Shown piece by piece: positions 46,690 to 55,980 of a stretch of 64,000 bases of DNA. The notes beneath the pieces are model-generated. The model was not told the DNA's origin and did not search any database. It saw only the letters and a program-made list of their open reading frames with translations. Position 1 is the stretch's first letter; each line of letters opens with the position of its first letter. The DNA comes from Terebella lapidaria. Lineage: Eukaryota; Annelida; Polychaeta; Terebellida; Terebellidae. The stretch covers positions 24,987,106 to 25,051,105 of the forward strand of contig OX424560.1 in the NCBI GenBank assembly GCA_949152475.1, given 5' to 3'. The position numbers were made by a program, and so were the translations under genes.

Positions 46690-47790
46690 AAAAGGCAACA
46701 ACTGTTGTGACCCCCACATGCTTGAATACAACCTTGACAACATCTGCACATGCTCCCAATGAGATGGCTGAGGGCCTGTTGCCCAAACCCCACCGTTCTT
46801 CCTGTAGAGCCTTCACAAGGCCTATCTTGTTATATAGAAGGGTTGGTCATCCTCGAACAGGTCTGCCAAATTGATCCTATGAATATATCATAGGATTCAG
46901 GCAAGGGGAACATGCAGGACAGACCATAGTCTCTGCCATTTTTTGCTCGAAGCACTAACAATATGAGTCCAATGAATTGGGGCATTATCGTCCAATTTAA
47001 ATGAAATTTAAACCAATTATCCCAACATATAGTTGAACTACATGCAGAATGATATCATCTCTGTAAATTATGACTGTCACTACTCTTCTGTGAAATATCA
47101 CAAGGTCTGTGCGACTATCAACGCTTATTCCTGCGCAGACCATTATGGATTCTCCACCAAATCAGTCATGTTCCACAATTTGGAACAGCTTGGAATTTTC
47201 TTTACATGATCTCCATACCTTAAAATGCCTGTCATTGGTGGACACACAAATTCTGGACATTGAGAATGAACATTGACCCAATTGACGATGCTCCAAATGA
47301 CATGATCCTAGGCGATATGAGGACAGGCCGTGTGGGGCCTGATGGGAAGCCGGGGGTACAAAAGTTCGTCGTCAGGCTTGCAAGCCATTGGAATGAAGAT
47401 GTTCATGCAAAGTTTGGTTACTTACACGAATGTTGGTGGTAGTGTGAAGATAATTTAAAAGAGATATAGCAGTTTCAAGACAATGACGATTAGGGGTTAG
47501 CACCAAATACTGATTCTATTGTGGTGTGATTACCATTGGATCACCCTGTGCGTGGCCTGACATCTTGATGCTCACATTTCTGGTTTGTAACTCACAATCT
47601 GGATTCAACATTTTGGCTAACTCCACGTTTGTTAGCCACTTCTCCTGACACCTGCCATCCTGCAGTATCCAGATGGCCCTTGTCGCACCAGTGGGTAGAA
47701 TATGGTGTCGAACGCTAAAACTAACCAAAACAAATTGGTGAAAACAGAAAATAATCCCTAATAAGGCCTTTGGTTGAAACACACACAAAA
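46690..47790 (-). pseudogene. Tc1/mariner-type transposase relic
   Basis: Minus-strand translations in several frames give, in order, a helix-turn-helix-like piece (WLTNVELAKML, ~47620), ESIMVCAGISVDSRTDLV (47150-47090), a YRDDIIL motif, LDDNAPIHW (46995-46965, the second catalytic Asp block) and a C-terminal end like QQALSHLIGSMCRCCQGCIQ (46770-46700). These follow the standard order of Tc1/mariner transposases (DDE/D family). Stops and frameshifts separate the blocks and the terminal inverted repeats were not found, so it is a dead copy. Confidence 0.65.
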
Positions 47791-48218
47791 ATGGACAAGA
47801 TTTGGCCAGGTGAAAAAACTAAAAAAATTGTTGCTCAAAAGGGCTCAGTTTGACTCACTGAAAACTGAGCAGTAAACATATTGAAAATGGAATATGTTCC
47901 ATTCAAATGTTCAGGTTTTATGGAGAATGTTTTCACTTTGGCCAATTTTATCGAAATATCCCTAACTTTTCTAGAGTAGTGTATATGATAATACAATGTG
48001 AGGAGGGACGAGACCATTTTAGATTTAGTTCCCAATGTACTTCATAGTAATATAATGCCAACTTCCGGTCCATGGCGAGAACAACAAGTAAAATTTTGTT
48101 CACAAGAAATCTGAAAAATCTACTAATATCTCGGTCATCCAGAGGATAAATGACTCATGGTTCGAAAATTTGGATACTCTTAATCTTGGATAAACAGTTT
48201 TGATGCATATTATGAAAA

Positions 48219-49481
48219 ATGGCAAGCAAAACGCGTCAATCGAAGAAAAAGGCTACCAGTGTTGACCACGCTAGGCCATCACCCACAGACGAACATTTTG
48301 AAACGGCGCAGAACATTTCTGATAATTGGCAAGACCTTGTATCGGGAATATCGCACAAGGATGACATAGATATAAAGGTACTTTTGAAAAGATTATTACT
48401 CGGCCAACAGAATATTGTGAAGCATATCGACTCACAGGTTAATGCAGTGAAACAATCTGTAGAAGACGTTAAAATCTCCGTTGATAAGAGATTTCGAGAA
48501 ATCAACGATCGAGTCACGAAGGTCAAGGCCGATTGCGAGGAAAATTTGTTGAACTTACGACTCGAAGTCCAAACACAACTGGACTCACTGAGCGAACGTC
48601 TCAGCGAAGCATATGACACGATACATCCTCCATTCGAGTTTGAGAAAACTGTTGTTGTCATAAACTTGTCCGACGATGGCAGCTCAACAGATTCCCAAGG
48701 ACGCCGACTGCTGACAGACGGTCTGGGTCTGAGTGACGTACCAATCGTGAGGACCAAGCGACTGAAACGCGCCGACCAAAAGACAGGTATTGTGAAAATC
48801 GAACTGGAAACGCTAGCCGATAAAATTAAAGTCCTACGACGAAAGGGAAACCTGCAGGCAAGACCTGAGTACAGACGCACCTACATTAGATCATCCAAGT
48901 CACATGTAGAACGTGTTGCTGAAAACAATTTCAGAACTGTTCTGGATAACTCTCCTGACATGAAGAGCCTGTACCGAATGGCAGGCCATGGACGACTAGT
49001 TCCGGCCAAGGACGGTAGGCAGCAGTACACACAACGAACGCAAGCATGGCAACAAGGAGAGTACAAGCATAACAGTGTATATCAAGGCAGTCCTCAACAG
49101 GCGCCGCTTCTCCAGCATCCCCACCACCGTCCCTCATTCCACTCCACCTTATCAGACATTCAGCAGTCGTTTCCTGGATCCGGACAACACGGTGTCATTG
49201 CTCCGCAGTCTGCCATACCTCTAGTCTCCACAGCGCCCCCGCCTCAACCTTCACACGCCGCCACTCCCGCGTTGCCAGACATCCAACAGTCCTTCCCAGG
49301 AACCGGACAACACGTTGTCATTGCTCCGCAGTCTGCGCTACCGCTAGTTTCTACAGTGCCCCCGCCTCAACATCCACACGCCTCCACGTCCACGCCACAC
49401 AACCTCCCTCCGCCGCGACATCCCAGCACTGATCCACCTCGTGCAAATTTCCCAGTGTTCAATCTGACCGGACTCAGATAG
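48219..49481 (+). CDS. LINE D ORF1 protein: coiled coil plus RRM-like domain (420 aa)
   Basis: The N-terminus (1-30) is Lys/Ser-rich. Residues ~45-130 have heptad-like spacing of hydrophobics suited to a coiled coil (VKQSVEDVKISVDKRF). Residues ~143-240 resemble the RRM plus C-terminal domain of L1-type ORF1 proteins: KTVVVINLSDDG as the first strand and GIVKIELETLADKIKVLRRK as the RNP-1-like strand and helix. Residues ~285-420 are Pro/Gln/His-rich and hold a doubled ~40-residue unit (SDIQQSFPGSGQH / PDIQQSFPGTGQH). ORF1 proteins bind and chaperone the element RNA. The start is the first Met of the open frame. The end overlaps the ORF2 frame. Confidence 0.75.
   Translation: MASKTRQSKKKATSVDHARPSPTDEHFETAQNISDNWQDLVSGISHKDDIDIKVLLKRLLLGQQNIVKHIDSQVNAVKQSVEDVKISVDKRFREINDRVTKVKADCEENLLNLRLEVQTQLDSLSERLSEAYDTIHPPFEFEKTVVVINLSDDGSSTDSQGRRLLTDGLGLSDVPIVRTKRLKRADQKTGIVKIELETLADKIKVLRRKGNLQARPEYRRTYIRSSKSHVERVAENNFRTVLDNSPDMKSLYRMAGHGRLVPAKDGRQQYTQRTQAWQQGEYKHNSVYQGSPQQAPLLQHPHHRPSFHSTLSDIQQSFPGSGQHGVIAPQSAIPLVSTAPPPQPSHAATPALPDIQQSFPGTGQHVVIAPQSALPLVSTVPPPQHPHASTSTPHNLPPPRHPSTDPPRANFPVFNLTGLR
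49445..49451 (+). promoter_or_regulatory. Candidate -1 ribosomal frameshift site between LINE D ORF1 and ORF2
   Basis: The heptamer A AAT TTC fits X XXY YYZ in the ORF1 frame. The ORF2 frame is -1 relative to ORF1 and is open from 49433 (after a TGA at 49430-49432), so both frames overlap for only 49 nt and the heptamer lies inside. ORF2 has no ATG before its endonuclease domain. A perfect palindrome TGTAACAATATTGTTACA lies at 49493-49510, somewhat far for a stimulator. Confidence 0.45.
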
Positions 49482-49540
49482 GCTTACATGAGTGTAACAA
49501 TATTGTTACAAATTGCATATCTAACAATGTTGATCCATAT

Positions 49541-52500
49541 GTGCAAAAACATGATACTACTGTTTCTATTATCACCTGGAATGTTCATGGTATTCATTCA
49601 ATATTGACTGACGATGTAATTAGTTACTTAAGTTCTTATGATATTGTATGTCTAACTGAGACATGGTCCAGTGAGGATTCAGATGTGTCACATATCTTGG
49701 ACGATCATGAATCATATTGTTTACATGGTCGACGAAGGCATCGTCGTGGTCGGAATCCCGGCGGAGTGGTAGTTTATGTCCGAAAATGTTTCAAACATGT
49801 GTTTAAATGTCACAAAATAAGTGACTATGGTATCTACTTTAAAATCAGTAATGTATTTTTGTCAGGTGCAGTAAATGATATGATTATAGCATGTGTGTAT
49901 ATTCCATGTGAGAACTCTTCATTCTATGATTCAATAATGGAAATCAATGGTATACAAGAATTGCATGATGAGCTCTCTACGGTTGTATCATATAATGTGG
50001 ATATTATAGTAATAGGTGACTTTAATGCACGTACAGCTGATTTGCCTGATTACATCACAGATGACAGTATTAAGCACTTAACTTTGCCTGACTGGTGGCC
50101 CACAGACACATTTAATATTCCTAGGAAGTCTAGAGACAAAGTTATAAATAATTTTGGTCGTTCATTGCTTGACCTTTGTAAACAATGTGGTGTACACATG
50201 TTGAATGGTAGATGTCCAACGGATAGAGATGGGGAATTCACGTTTTGCTCATCCACAGGACAGAGCGTGGTCGATTATATACTTGTTTCTACTATATTAA
50301 TGTCGAGAATATCAAACTTTGTTGTTTCCACAAGAGACGAATCTGATCACTTCCCGATCAGCTGTTTGTTGTCAGGTGTGACAATTGGAGCGGAGCCTCC
50401 CACGCATGTTATTGAAGACCAATGTCCAGTATCTAGACCAGTCAGATTAAAATGGGACTCAGCTAAGCGTGAGGAGTACAGGGCGCTACTCTGTGACGAT
50501 GTGAGTATTTTAGGTATGAATGAGTTTAAAGCATATGTATACCGGGGGGATGTGAATGAGGCATTGTCGTGTATTGTAAATGTTGTACATAGAGCTGGTG
50601 AGTCGATGAAATGTCGGCCAAAGTCTACATCGGTTGTAAATAATAACAAAAGAAAACATGCTAAGTGGTGGGATGAGGATTGTGAACATGCAAAATGTAT
50701 GAAACAAAGTATGTTAAAATCATATAGATTTAGTAGAAACCATTCAACGCTAGAATCATACATCGTTTCAAAAAAGCAGTTTAAAAATATATGTCGTAAG
50801 AAACAGTTTCAGTATAAGAATACTATGTATAAAGATATACGTGAGTCTGTAAGATGTAATGACAATGTTTGGTTGGTGCTGAAAAAACATAATATGAAAC
50901 AAAACATATGTCAAGTTGATAAATCTATAACTCCCGGTGACTGGAAAACCTATTTTTGTGATTTGTTAAACGACGAACCGATATTAGATAATGAATTTGC
51001 TGAACTTGTTACAAATTTCATTACTGAACATGATACAAATTGTGAACGATGTGTAAACAACGAACCTGATACTTTGAATCACGATATCGAACCTGAAGAG
51101 ATAATGTGTGTAATTAATGATTGTTCAAATGGTAAGCAGCCAGGAATCGATGGTATTAGTTATGAATTTTTTAAACATACATCTGATATATTACTTGACA
51201 CATTCTGTTTATTGTTCAACACTATATTGAAGACAGGTATATATCCGGTTCAGTGGTCTGAAGCAATTATAAGCCCATTGCATAAAAAAGGTTCAAGATC
51301 TGACACTAATAATTATCGCGGTATTTCGCTCTTGTGTTGTTTATGTAAAATATTCACTAAGGTACTAAACAATAGATTAGTTCGCTGGTGTGACACTAAT
51401 CAAAAGTTGGACGATGCCCAAGGCGCTTACCGTACTGGTCGATCAACTGTCGATCAAATTTTTTCGCTTTATGCAATTGTTCATAAATATTTGCGGAAGC
51501 GTGGTGGCCGCTTTTATGTCGCATTTATTGACTTCTCACGCGCATTTGATAGTATCCCACATTCTGTTTTATGGTATCGACTGTTAAATAAAGGTATTCA
51601 TGGGAAAATTATTATAGTGTTGAGATCCATGTATAGTCAGTTGAGATCGTGTGTAAAGACACCGGAAGGTATTACCGAATTATTTCCTTGTACGGTGGGT
51701 ACTCGCCAAGGGTGTATGGTAAGTCCTTTTCTATTCGCAATGTATATAGACGAGCTAGTAAAAAAATGTCAGTGCCTCCAATGTCCAAGTGTATTTGTCG
51801 ATAATAATTTTCCTGACGTACACATGCTATTATATGCGGACGACATATGCATTGTAAACGACAGTGTCGGCAGATTACAAATTCAGCTGAATGCGTTAAG
51901 TCAATTTTGTGATGAAAATGGACTCAAAGTTAATTTGTCAAAAACTAATGTTGTTGTGTTTAGAAATGGAGGTCACCTTAAAAATATTGAACGTTTTTAT
52001 TTTAATGGGAAGAAACTTGAATGCATTAATCAGTACAAATATTTGGGAATTGTATTTTCATCGAGGTTGACCTGGTCACCTGCACTAAAAACATTAGCTT
52101 GTCAGGCAGAAAAGGCTATACTTCAATTGAAAAGGTTCATGAAAATGTGTGGTGGTATCCCCGTAAAGCTATGTCTAGATCTATTTGATAAAGTTGTTGC
52201 ACCAATATTACTGTATGGTTCTGAAATATGGGGTACAAGAACACGAGAAGTTATTGAAGTGGTCCATAGAAAATTCTGTAAATATATTTTGTCTGTATCG
52301 TATAACACTTCGAACGCAGCCGTGCTAGGCGAGCTGGGACGAATGCCCTTAGCGGTCCAATACAAATATAGATGTATAAAGTTTTGGTTAAAGGTAGTTC
52401 AAGATGGTGGAGTGAAAATACGTAACTCACTTTGTAAAATGTTGACACAATTTGACATATCGGGTGACAACAACTGGACATCAGATATAAAACAATTATT

Positions 52501-53041
52501 GTACGAACACGGCTTCGGTGAAGTATGGCTTAATCAAGGTGTGGGAAATATTGAAGTATTTTTAAGTTTATTCAAACAGCGCCTGACTGATATGTCAAAT
52601 CAGACTTGGCATGATGAAATATCAACCAGTAGCAAACTTGTTTTATACAGTAAATACAAACATGACTTAAATCTAGAAACTTACTTATCATTAGATGTTT
52701 ACTGGAAACACAAAGTTGCGCTCTCTAGATTCAGATGTGTTTGCCATAAGTTAGCTATTGAACGCTACAGACATTCAAATTGTGAAATGTTCGATCAAAA
52801 TTGTAATTATTGTAAAGGGCAAGGTGTTGATGTAATCGAAGATGAAACTCATTTCCTTTTATTATGTCCGATATTTGGAAAATTACGTAAAAAATATCTG
52901 GCTAAAAATATCGTACCACATGTAAATGTAACTGAAAATTTCCTGAATATATTATCCTCTGGGGATCACCAATGTATAAAAAATTTAGCTGCATTCTTAT
53001 ATCATGCCTTTATTCTACACAAAAAACTTAATGACTTGTGA
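49541..53041 (+). CDS. LINE D ORF2: AP-endonuclease / reverse transcriptase (~1,166 aa)
   Basis: The endonuclease spans residues ~5-280: IITWNVHG (Asn), TETW (Glu), GDFNAR (Asp/Asn) and ESDHFPIS (Asp-His) are all present. The reverse transcriptase spans ~530-830: NNYRGISLL, AFIDFSRAFDSIPH, GTRQGCMVSPFLF and LLYADDICIVN, with the catalytic pair at ~767-768. Near residue 1089 a C-x2-C-x12-H-x4-C motif sits at the C-terminus, as in many APE-type LINEs. The enzyme nicks target DNA and copies the element RNA there. The codon at 49541 is GTG, not ATG; the frame is open back to 49433 and has no ATG before the endonuclease, so initiation must be unusual (frameshift from ORF1 or reinitiation). Confidence 0.85.
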   Translation: MQKHDTTVSIITWNVHGIHSILTDDVISYLSSYDIVCLTETWSSEDSDVSHILDDHESYCLHGRRRHRRGRNPGGVVVYVRKCFKHVFKCHKISDYGIYFKISNVFLSGAVNDMIIACVYIPCENSSFYDSIMEINGIQELHDELSTVVSYNVDIIVIGDFNARTADLPDYITDDSIKHLTLPDWWPTDTFNIPRKSRDKVINNFGRSLLDLCKQCGVHMLNGRCPTDRDGEFTFCSSTGQSVVDYILVSTILMSRISNFVVSTRDESDHFPISCLLSGVTIGAEPPTHVIEDQCPVSRPVRLKWDSAKREEYRALLCDDVSILGMNEFKAYVYRGDVNEALSCIVNVVHRAGESMKCRPKSTSVVNNNKRKHAKWWDEDCEHAKCMKQSMLKSYRFSRNHSTLESYIVSKKQFKNICRKKQFQYKNTMYKDIRESVRCNDNVWLVLKKHNMKQNICQVDKSITPGDWKTYFCDLLNDEPILDNEFAELVTNFITEHDTNCERCVNNEPDTLNHDIEPEEIMCVINDCSNGKQPGIDGISYEFFKHTSDILLDTFCLLFNTILKTGIYPVQWSEAIISPLHKKGSRSDTNNYRGISLLCCLCKIFTKVLNNRLVRWCDTNQKLDDAQGAYRTGRSTVDQIFSLYAIVHKYLRKRGGRFYVAFIDFSRAFDSIPHSVLWYRLLNKGIHGKIIIVLRSMYSQLRSCVKTPEGITELFPCTVGTRQGCMVSPFLFAMYIDELVKKCQCLQCPSVFVDNNFPDVHMLLYADDICIVNDSVGRLQIQLNALSQFCDENGLKVNLSKTNVVVFRNGGHLKNIERFYFNGKKLECINQYKYLGIVFSSRLTWSPALKTLACQAEKAILQLKRFMKMCGGIPVKLCLDLFDKVVAPILLYGSEIWGTRTREVIEVVHRKFCKYILSVSYNTSNAAVLGELGRMPLAVQYKYRCIKFWLKVVQDGGVKIRNSLCKMLTQFDISGDNNWTSDIKQLLYEHGFGEVWLNQGVGNIEVFLSLFKQRLTDMSNQTWHDEISTSSKLVLYSKYKHDLNLETYLSLDVYWKHKVALSRFRCVCHKLAIERYRHSNCEMFDQNCNYCKGQGVDVIEDETHFLLLCPIFGKLRKKYLAKNIVPHVNVTENFLNILSSGDHQCIKNLAAFLYHAFILHKKLNDL

Positions 53042-53174
53042 TTTTCTCTTTTATTATTAAATGTCACTGTATCTCGCCTGGGTATATTCTGCACATTTTG
53101 TACATGCACATGGGCCCGAGGCCTTCCGTGAATAAAGCTCATTCATTCATTCATTCATTCATTCATTCATTCAT

Positions 53175-53789
53175 AATCTCAATAATATATACCTTCGACT
53201 CACACACGTAATTGCCAACAAGGTCGTGTCTTTCATAGATCCGAAGATATTCAGATGCACTTGAAGGGTATATATCATGGAAATATGATATCAGCTTATT
53301 TGAAGCCACTCATTCAGATGAATAGAACAGTCTTTATAGAATGTTGATATCTCGATTTATTAAAATGTTATAGCTATTTGAATATTGGGAATCCGGCAAA
53401 CTTCTCCAGATGTGCATGTTTAGGGTCATAACTTTGGAAGGAATCATGACATCAATATGCTGTGAAGACCATTTTGTTCGGTTCAACTAGTGCTTTCACA
53501 CACATAACAAAAACCAATATACAATTTTCGTGATATATACCCTTTAACGGTATTTCAAACCATTCAATATATTCCAATGACCTAGAGCATAAACTTCGCC
53601 ACTCATATCACCTGTTTATATCAAATAAATGGAAATGCATGAGGTCAAAATTAAGTTTATATTCAAGATCAAGATTGTCATTGAATGTCTATAAATATGT
53701 CATTGACATAATTGACATGATCCATTGTAACCACTGGTTACAGGGACAAAGTGATGGAGTACGACTTCAAGGCATGTGCCTGAATGTTT
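53175..53789. other. Intergenic stretch, nothing recognised
   Basis: AT-rich DNA after the LINE D tail; no gene or repeat supported. Confidence 0.4.
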
Positions 53790-54010
53790 TTCACATACTT
53801 CGGTAAAAGGTCCTGCAATTTGAACCAATCCGAAACAGCACACAACTGTTTATTGTGTGTCCTCGACCAAAGAAGAAGAGATTCGCTTGCTCGACAAAAT
53901 TCAGGATAAAAAATTCGCTTGCTGACATGGCTGGCGAAAATTCAGCTGAAATCAGACACTTCCTATAGGTGCTTATTTTTTCATATGATGAGCTGAATAT
54001 GCTCATTATA
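53790..54010 (-). repeat. Short interspersed repeat shared with 23640-23810
   Basis: Reverse complement carries AGGAAGTGTCTGATTTCAGC, TGAATTTTCGCCAGCC and CGGATTGGTTCAAATTGCAG, similar in order to 23700-23770. It is longer by ~70 bp in the middle. Confidence 0.5.
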
Positions 54011-54309
54011 TATCACTAGAATCCCCTCTTGTCATTGGTTCAAAGGAGCATTTTCACCAGACCAAGCGGTCAAGTTTGTTTTCGTATTCACCGAACTGTA
54101 AATATGATATACACTTCTCACCAAAGAGCAATTCAAATTTTTCATGTTTTCTCAGGTATCACTTTCTAGTGACTATGATGAATGAATAAACTTGTTTCAG
54201 AAATCATTCCTCATTTGTTCAAGTGTCCCAGAAATATTTACATCAAATTGGAATTTACAGGTGTCACTGGAGCAGTATTCAAATTGACAAATATATGTGA
54301 AAGTTTAGG

Positions 54310-54940
54310 ACAGGATATTTTTTTTTAGTATCATTCTATAACTTGGTATATTTCACCTGAGAGTCAAACGGCAATTTTATACCAAATTTCAAACTTCTAT
54401 CACGAAAAAAGTTGGCAATTTAACCCAACATTACATTTATATCTACCATTTAATTTCTGGGTCATTACAAAATTTTGTGCAATTTCACAGGTTCTTGTAG
54501 TGATGGAATCTTTCAAAATCATGATGTTTTTGTAAAATACACCTCGATGTGCCTTTTCTTAAGAACACAGGCTCGATCGGGCTCAAATTCTCGAGGTTTC
54601 GGGCTGAAGTTTAACAACGACCCGTTTTTCAACTTCCTCAATCTTCACGAAATGAGTCTGAAATTCAGAATGAAATTTCTGTTCTGACACCCAGATGAAA
54701 TATGCCAAATTATAAAACCATACCATTTAATATCGCAAAAATATCTTCGAAAACTGGTGAAAACAAGTCAGAGAAAATCATAGTATAGTTTTGGATGCAT
54801 GTCTACCTCATACATAAACATTGCTTCAATATTTGCATGAATTTCAAAAAGTAAATATTTGTATAATATGATATGTGCTTGTACTGAGTAAATTCAATTC
54901 AATAATAAAACTTCATGTATTTTATTTTTCTACACATTAC
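54310..54940 (+). repeat. Interspersed repeat shared with 36520-37156
   Basis: Same family in the opposite sense: GTATCATTCTATAACTTGG, GAGTCAAACGGCAATTTTA, TGGAATCTTTCAAAATCATG and TAAATTCAATTCAATAATAA. A (GA)n tract at 54942-54957 follows. Confidence 0.7.
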
Positions 54941-54959
54941 AGAGAGAGAGAGAGAGATT

Positions 54960-55430
54960 TATTTTCGTTTCCACATAACAATTTAAATACATTTTATAGA
55001 TTTAACAGAAGATACAATTAATACATTACGGAAAACATGGATAACAAATTAGCAATTTGCTGTCTTCCATTTGTACCCATTATATAATACATATTAAATT
55101 TAATAAATTATGATAGCATTTATGTAGATTAGTTAATTCTAACACATTTAGGAATAAATAATCAAACGAATATCACTTCACAGGCTTGCCTGGCCTGATC
55201 AAGTAGAAAACACCGGCGGAGATCGTGGACGATAAAGTCATACCGTAAAAGTATAACGACCAAGTGCAAGCATATATTAATTTACGAGAATACAGAAATA
55301 TATGATACATTCACGAATAGCAACTCTTACAACAAAAGTTCGAGCAAGTATTGGTCGATGAATAACGCGATATCATATATCTTTTGATAATATTTTTACC
55401 AACATCGCTAGCAGCGAAGCGGCTAGGCGC
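54960..55430. other. AT-rich spacer, nothing recognised
   Basis: It begins with AGAGAGATTTATTTTCGTTTC, perhaps the reversed 3' end of another LINE-like repeat; no coding evidence. Confidence 0.35.
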
Positions 55431-55529
55431 CATGTTTGGTAGTGTATTCACAAATCCATGGAGCCATGGAGGACCCAAATATGGCGCAGCTAATACTGCA
55501 TTTTGGCTGAAGCCGTCTGGATAGTTGTG

Positions 55530-55980
55530 TAGGTTAGGGGGGTTTGGGGGGTTTACCCCCCAATCTACGACCGATATTCACCTAAATTTTTGTAGTGTGA
55601 TTCATACACTTACTTTTGGTTGCGATAATATGGTCGCAACAGCTCATTCAGTTTATTTTTCAATATGTCTTTCATTGCAATGTCGCTTTTGCATTGCTAT
55701 AACTGTATTGTGCACCGTATTGAATGACGCCATCTTTATGCGTATATAGCTTTTGCATAGGAACCAATCATATCGCGTCATTGCACCACGCCCCTAGCAA
55801 CAACAAAGGTCAAGGTAGATCTAGTCGCGTGCGTCACTTGTCGCTAGTTTTGTTTTGATTTCAGAAGCGTGTGATTTTCCAGCTCCGTTTAGATTATGGT
55901 AGAAAATTGAAGGTAAGTGAAAGATCTCGATAAAGTTGTCTAGTTTAGGGGGTTTGGGGGCTTTACCCCCAATGTATGAA
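55530..55980. repeat. Two G-rich hairpin motifs GGGGTTTGGGGG(C/G)TTTACCCCC
   Basis: TAGGGGGGTTTGGGGGGTTTACCCCCC at ~55536-55562 and TAGGGGGTTTGGGGGCTTTACCCCC at ~55946-55970, ~410 bp apart. A consensus donor AAG|GTAAGTG lies just before the second (about 55913), so a first exon of an unrecognised gene is possible. Confidence 0.45.

Larger units (their letters stand above)
48060..53174 (+). mobile_element. LINE D, apparently full-length with both ORFs open
   Basis: 5.1 kb: a short 5' UTR of uncertain start, ORF1 (48219-49481), ORF2 (to 53041), a ~100-bp 3' UTR and a tail of (ATTC)n at 53140-53174. ORF2 holds an AP-endonuclease, reverse transcriptase and a CCHC motif, all catalytic residues present. 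This makes it the only copy in the window that could be active. Exact clade (CR1/L2-like or another APE-type clade) is undecided. Target-site duplications were not identified. Confidence 0.85.

Noticed and set aside
48236..48880. 214-codon minus-strand open frame
   Set aside because: It is antisense to LINE D ORF1, which has clear ORF1-type domains; this frame has no domain.
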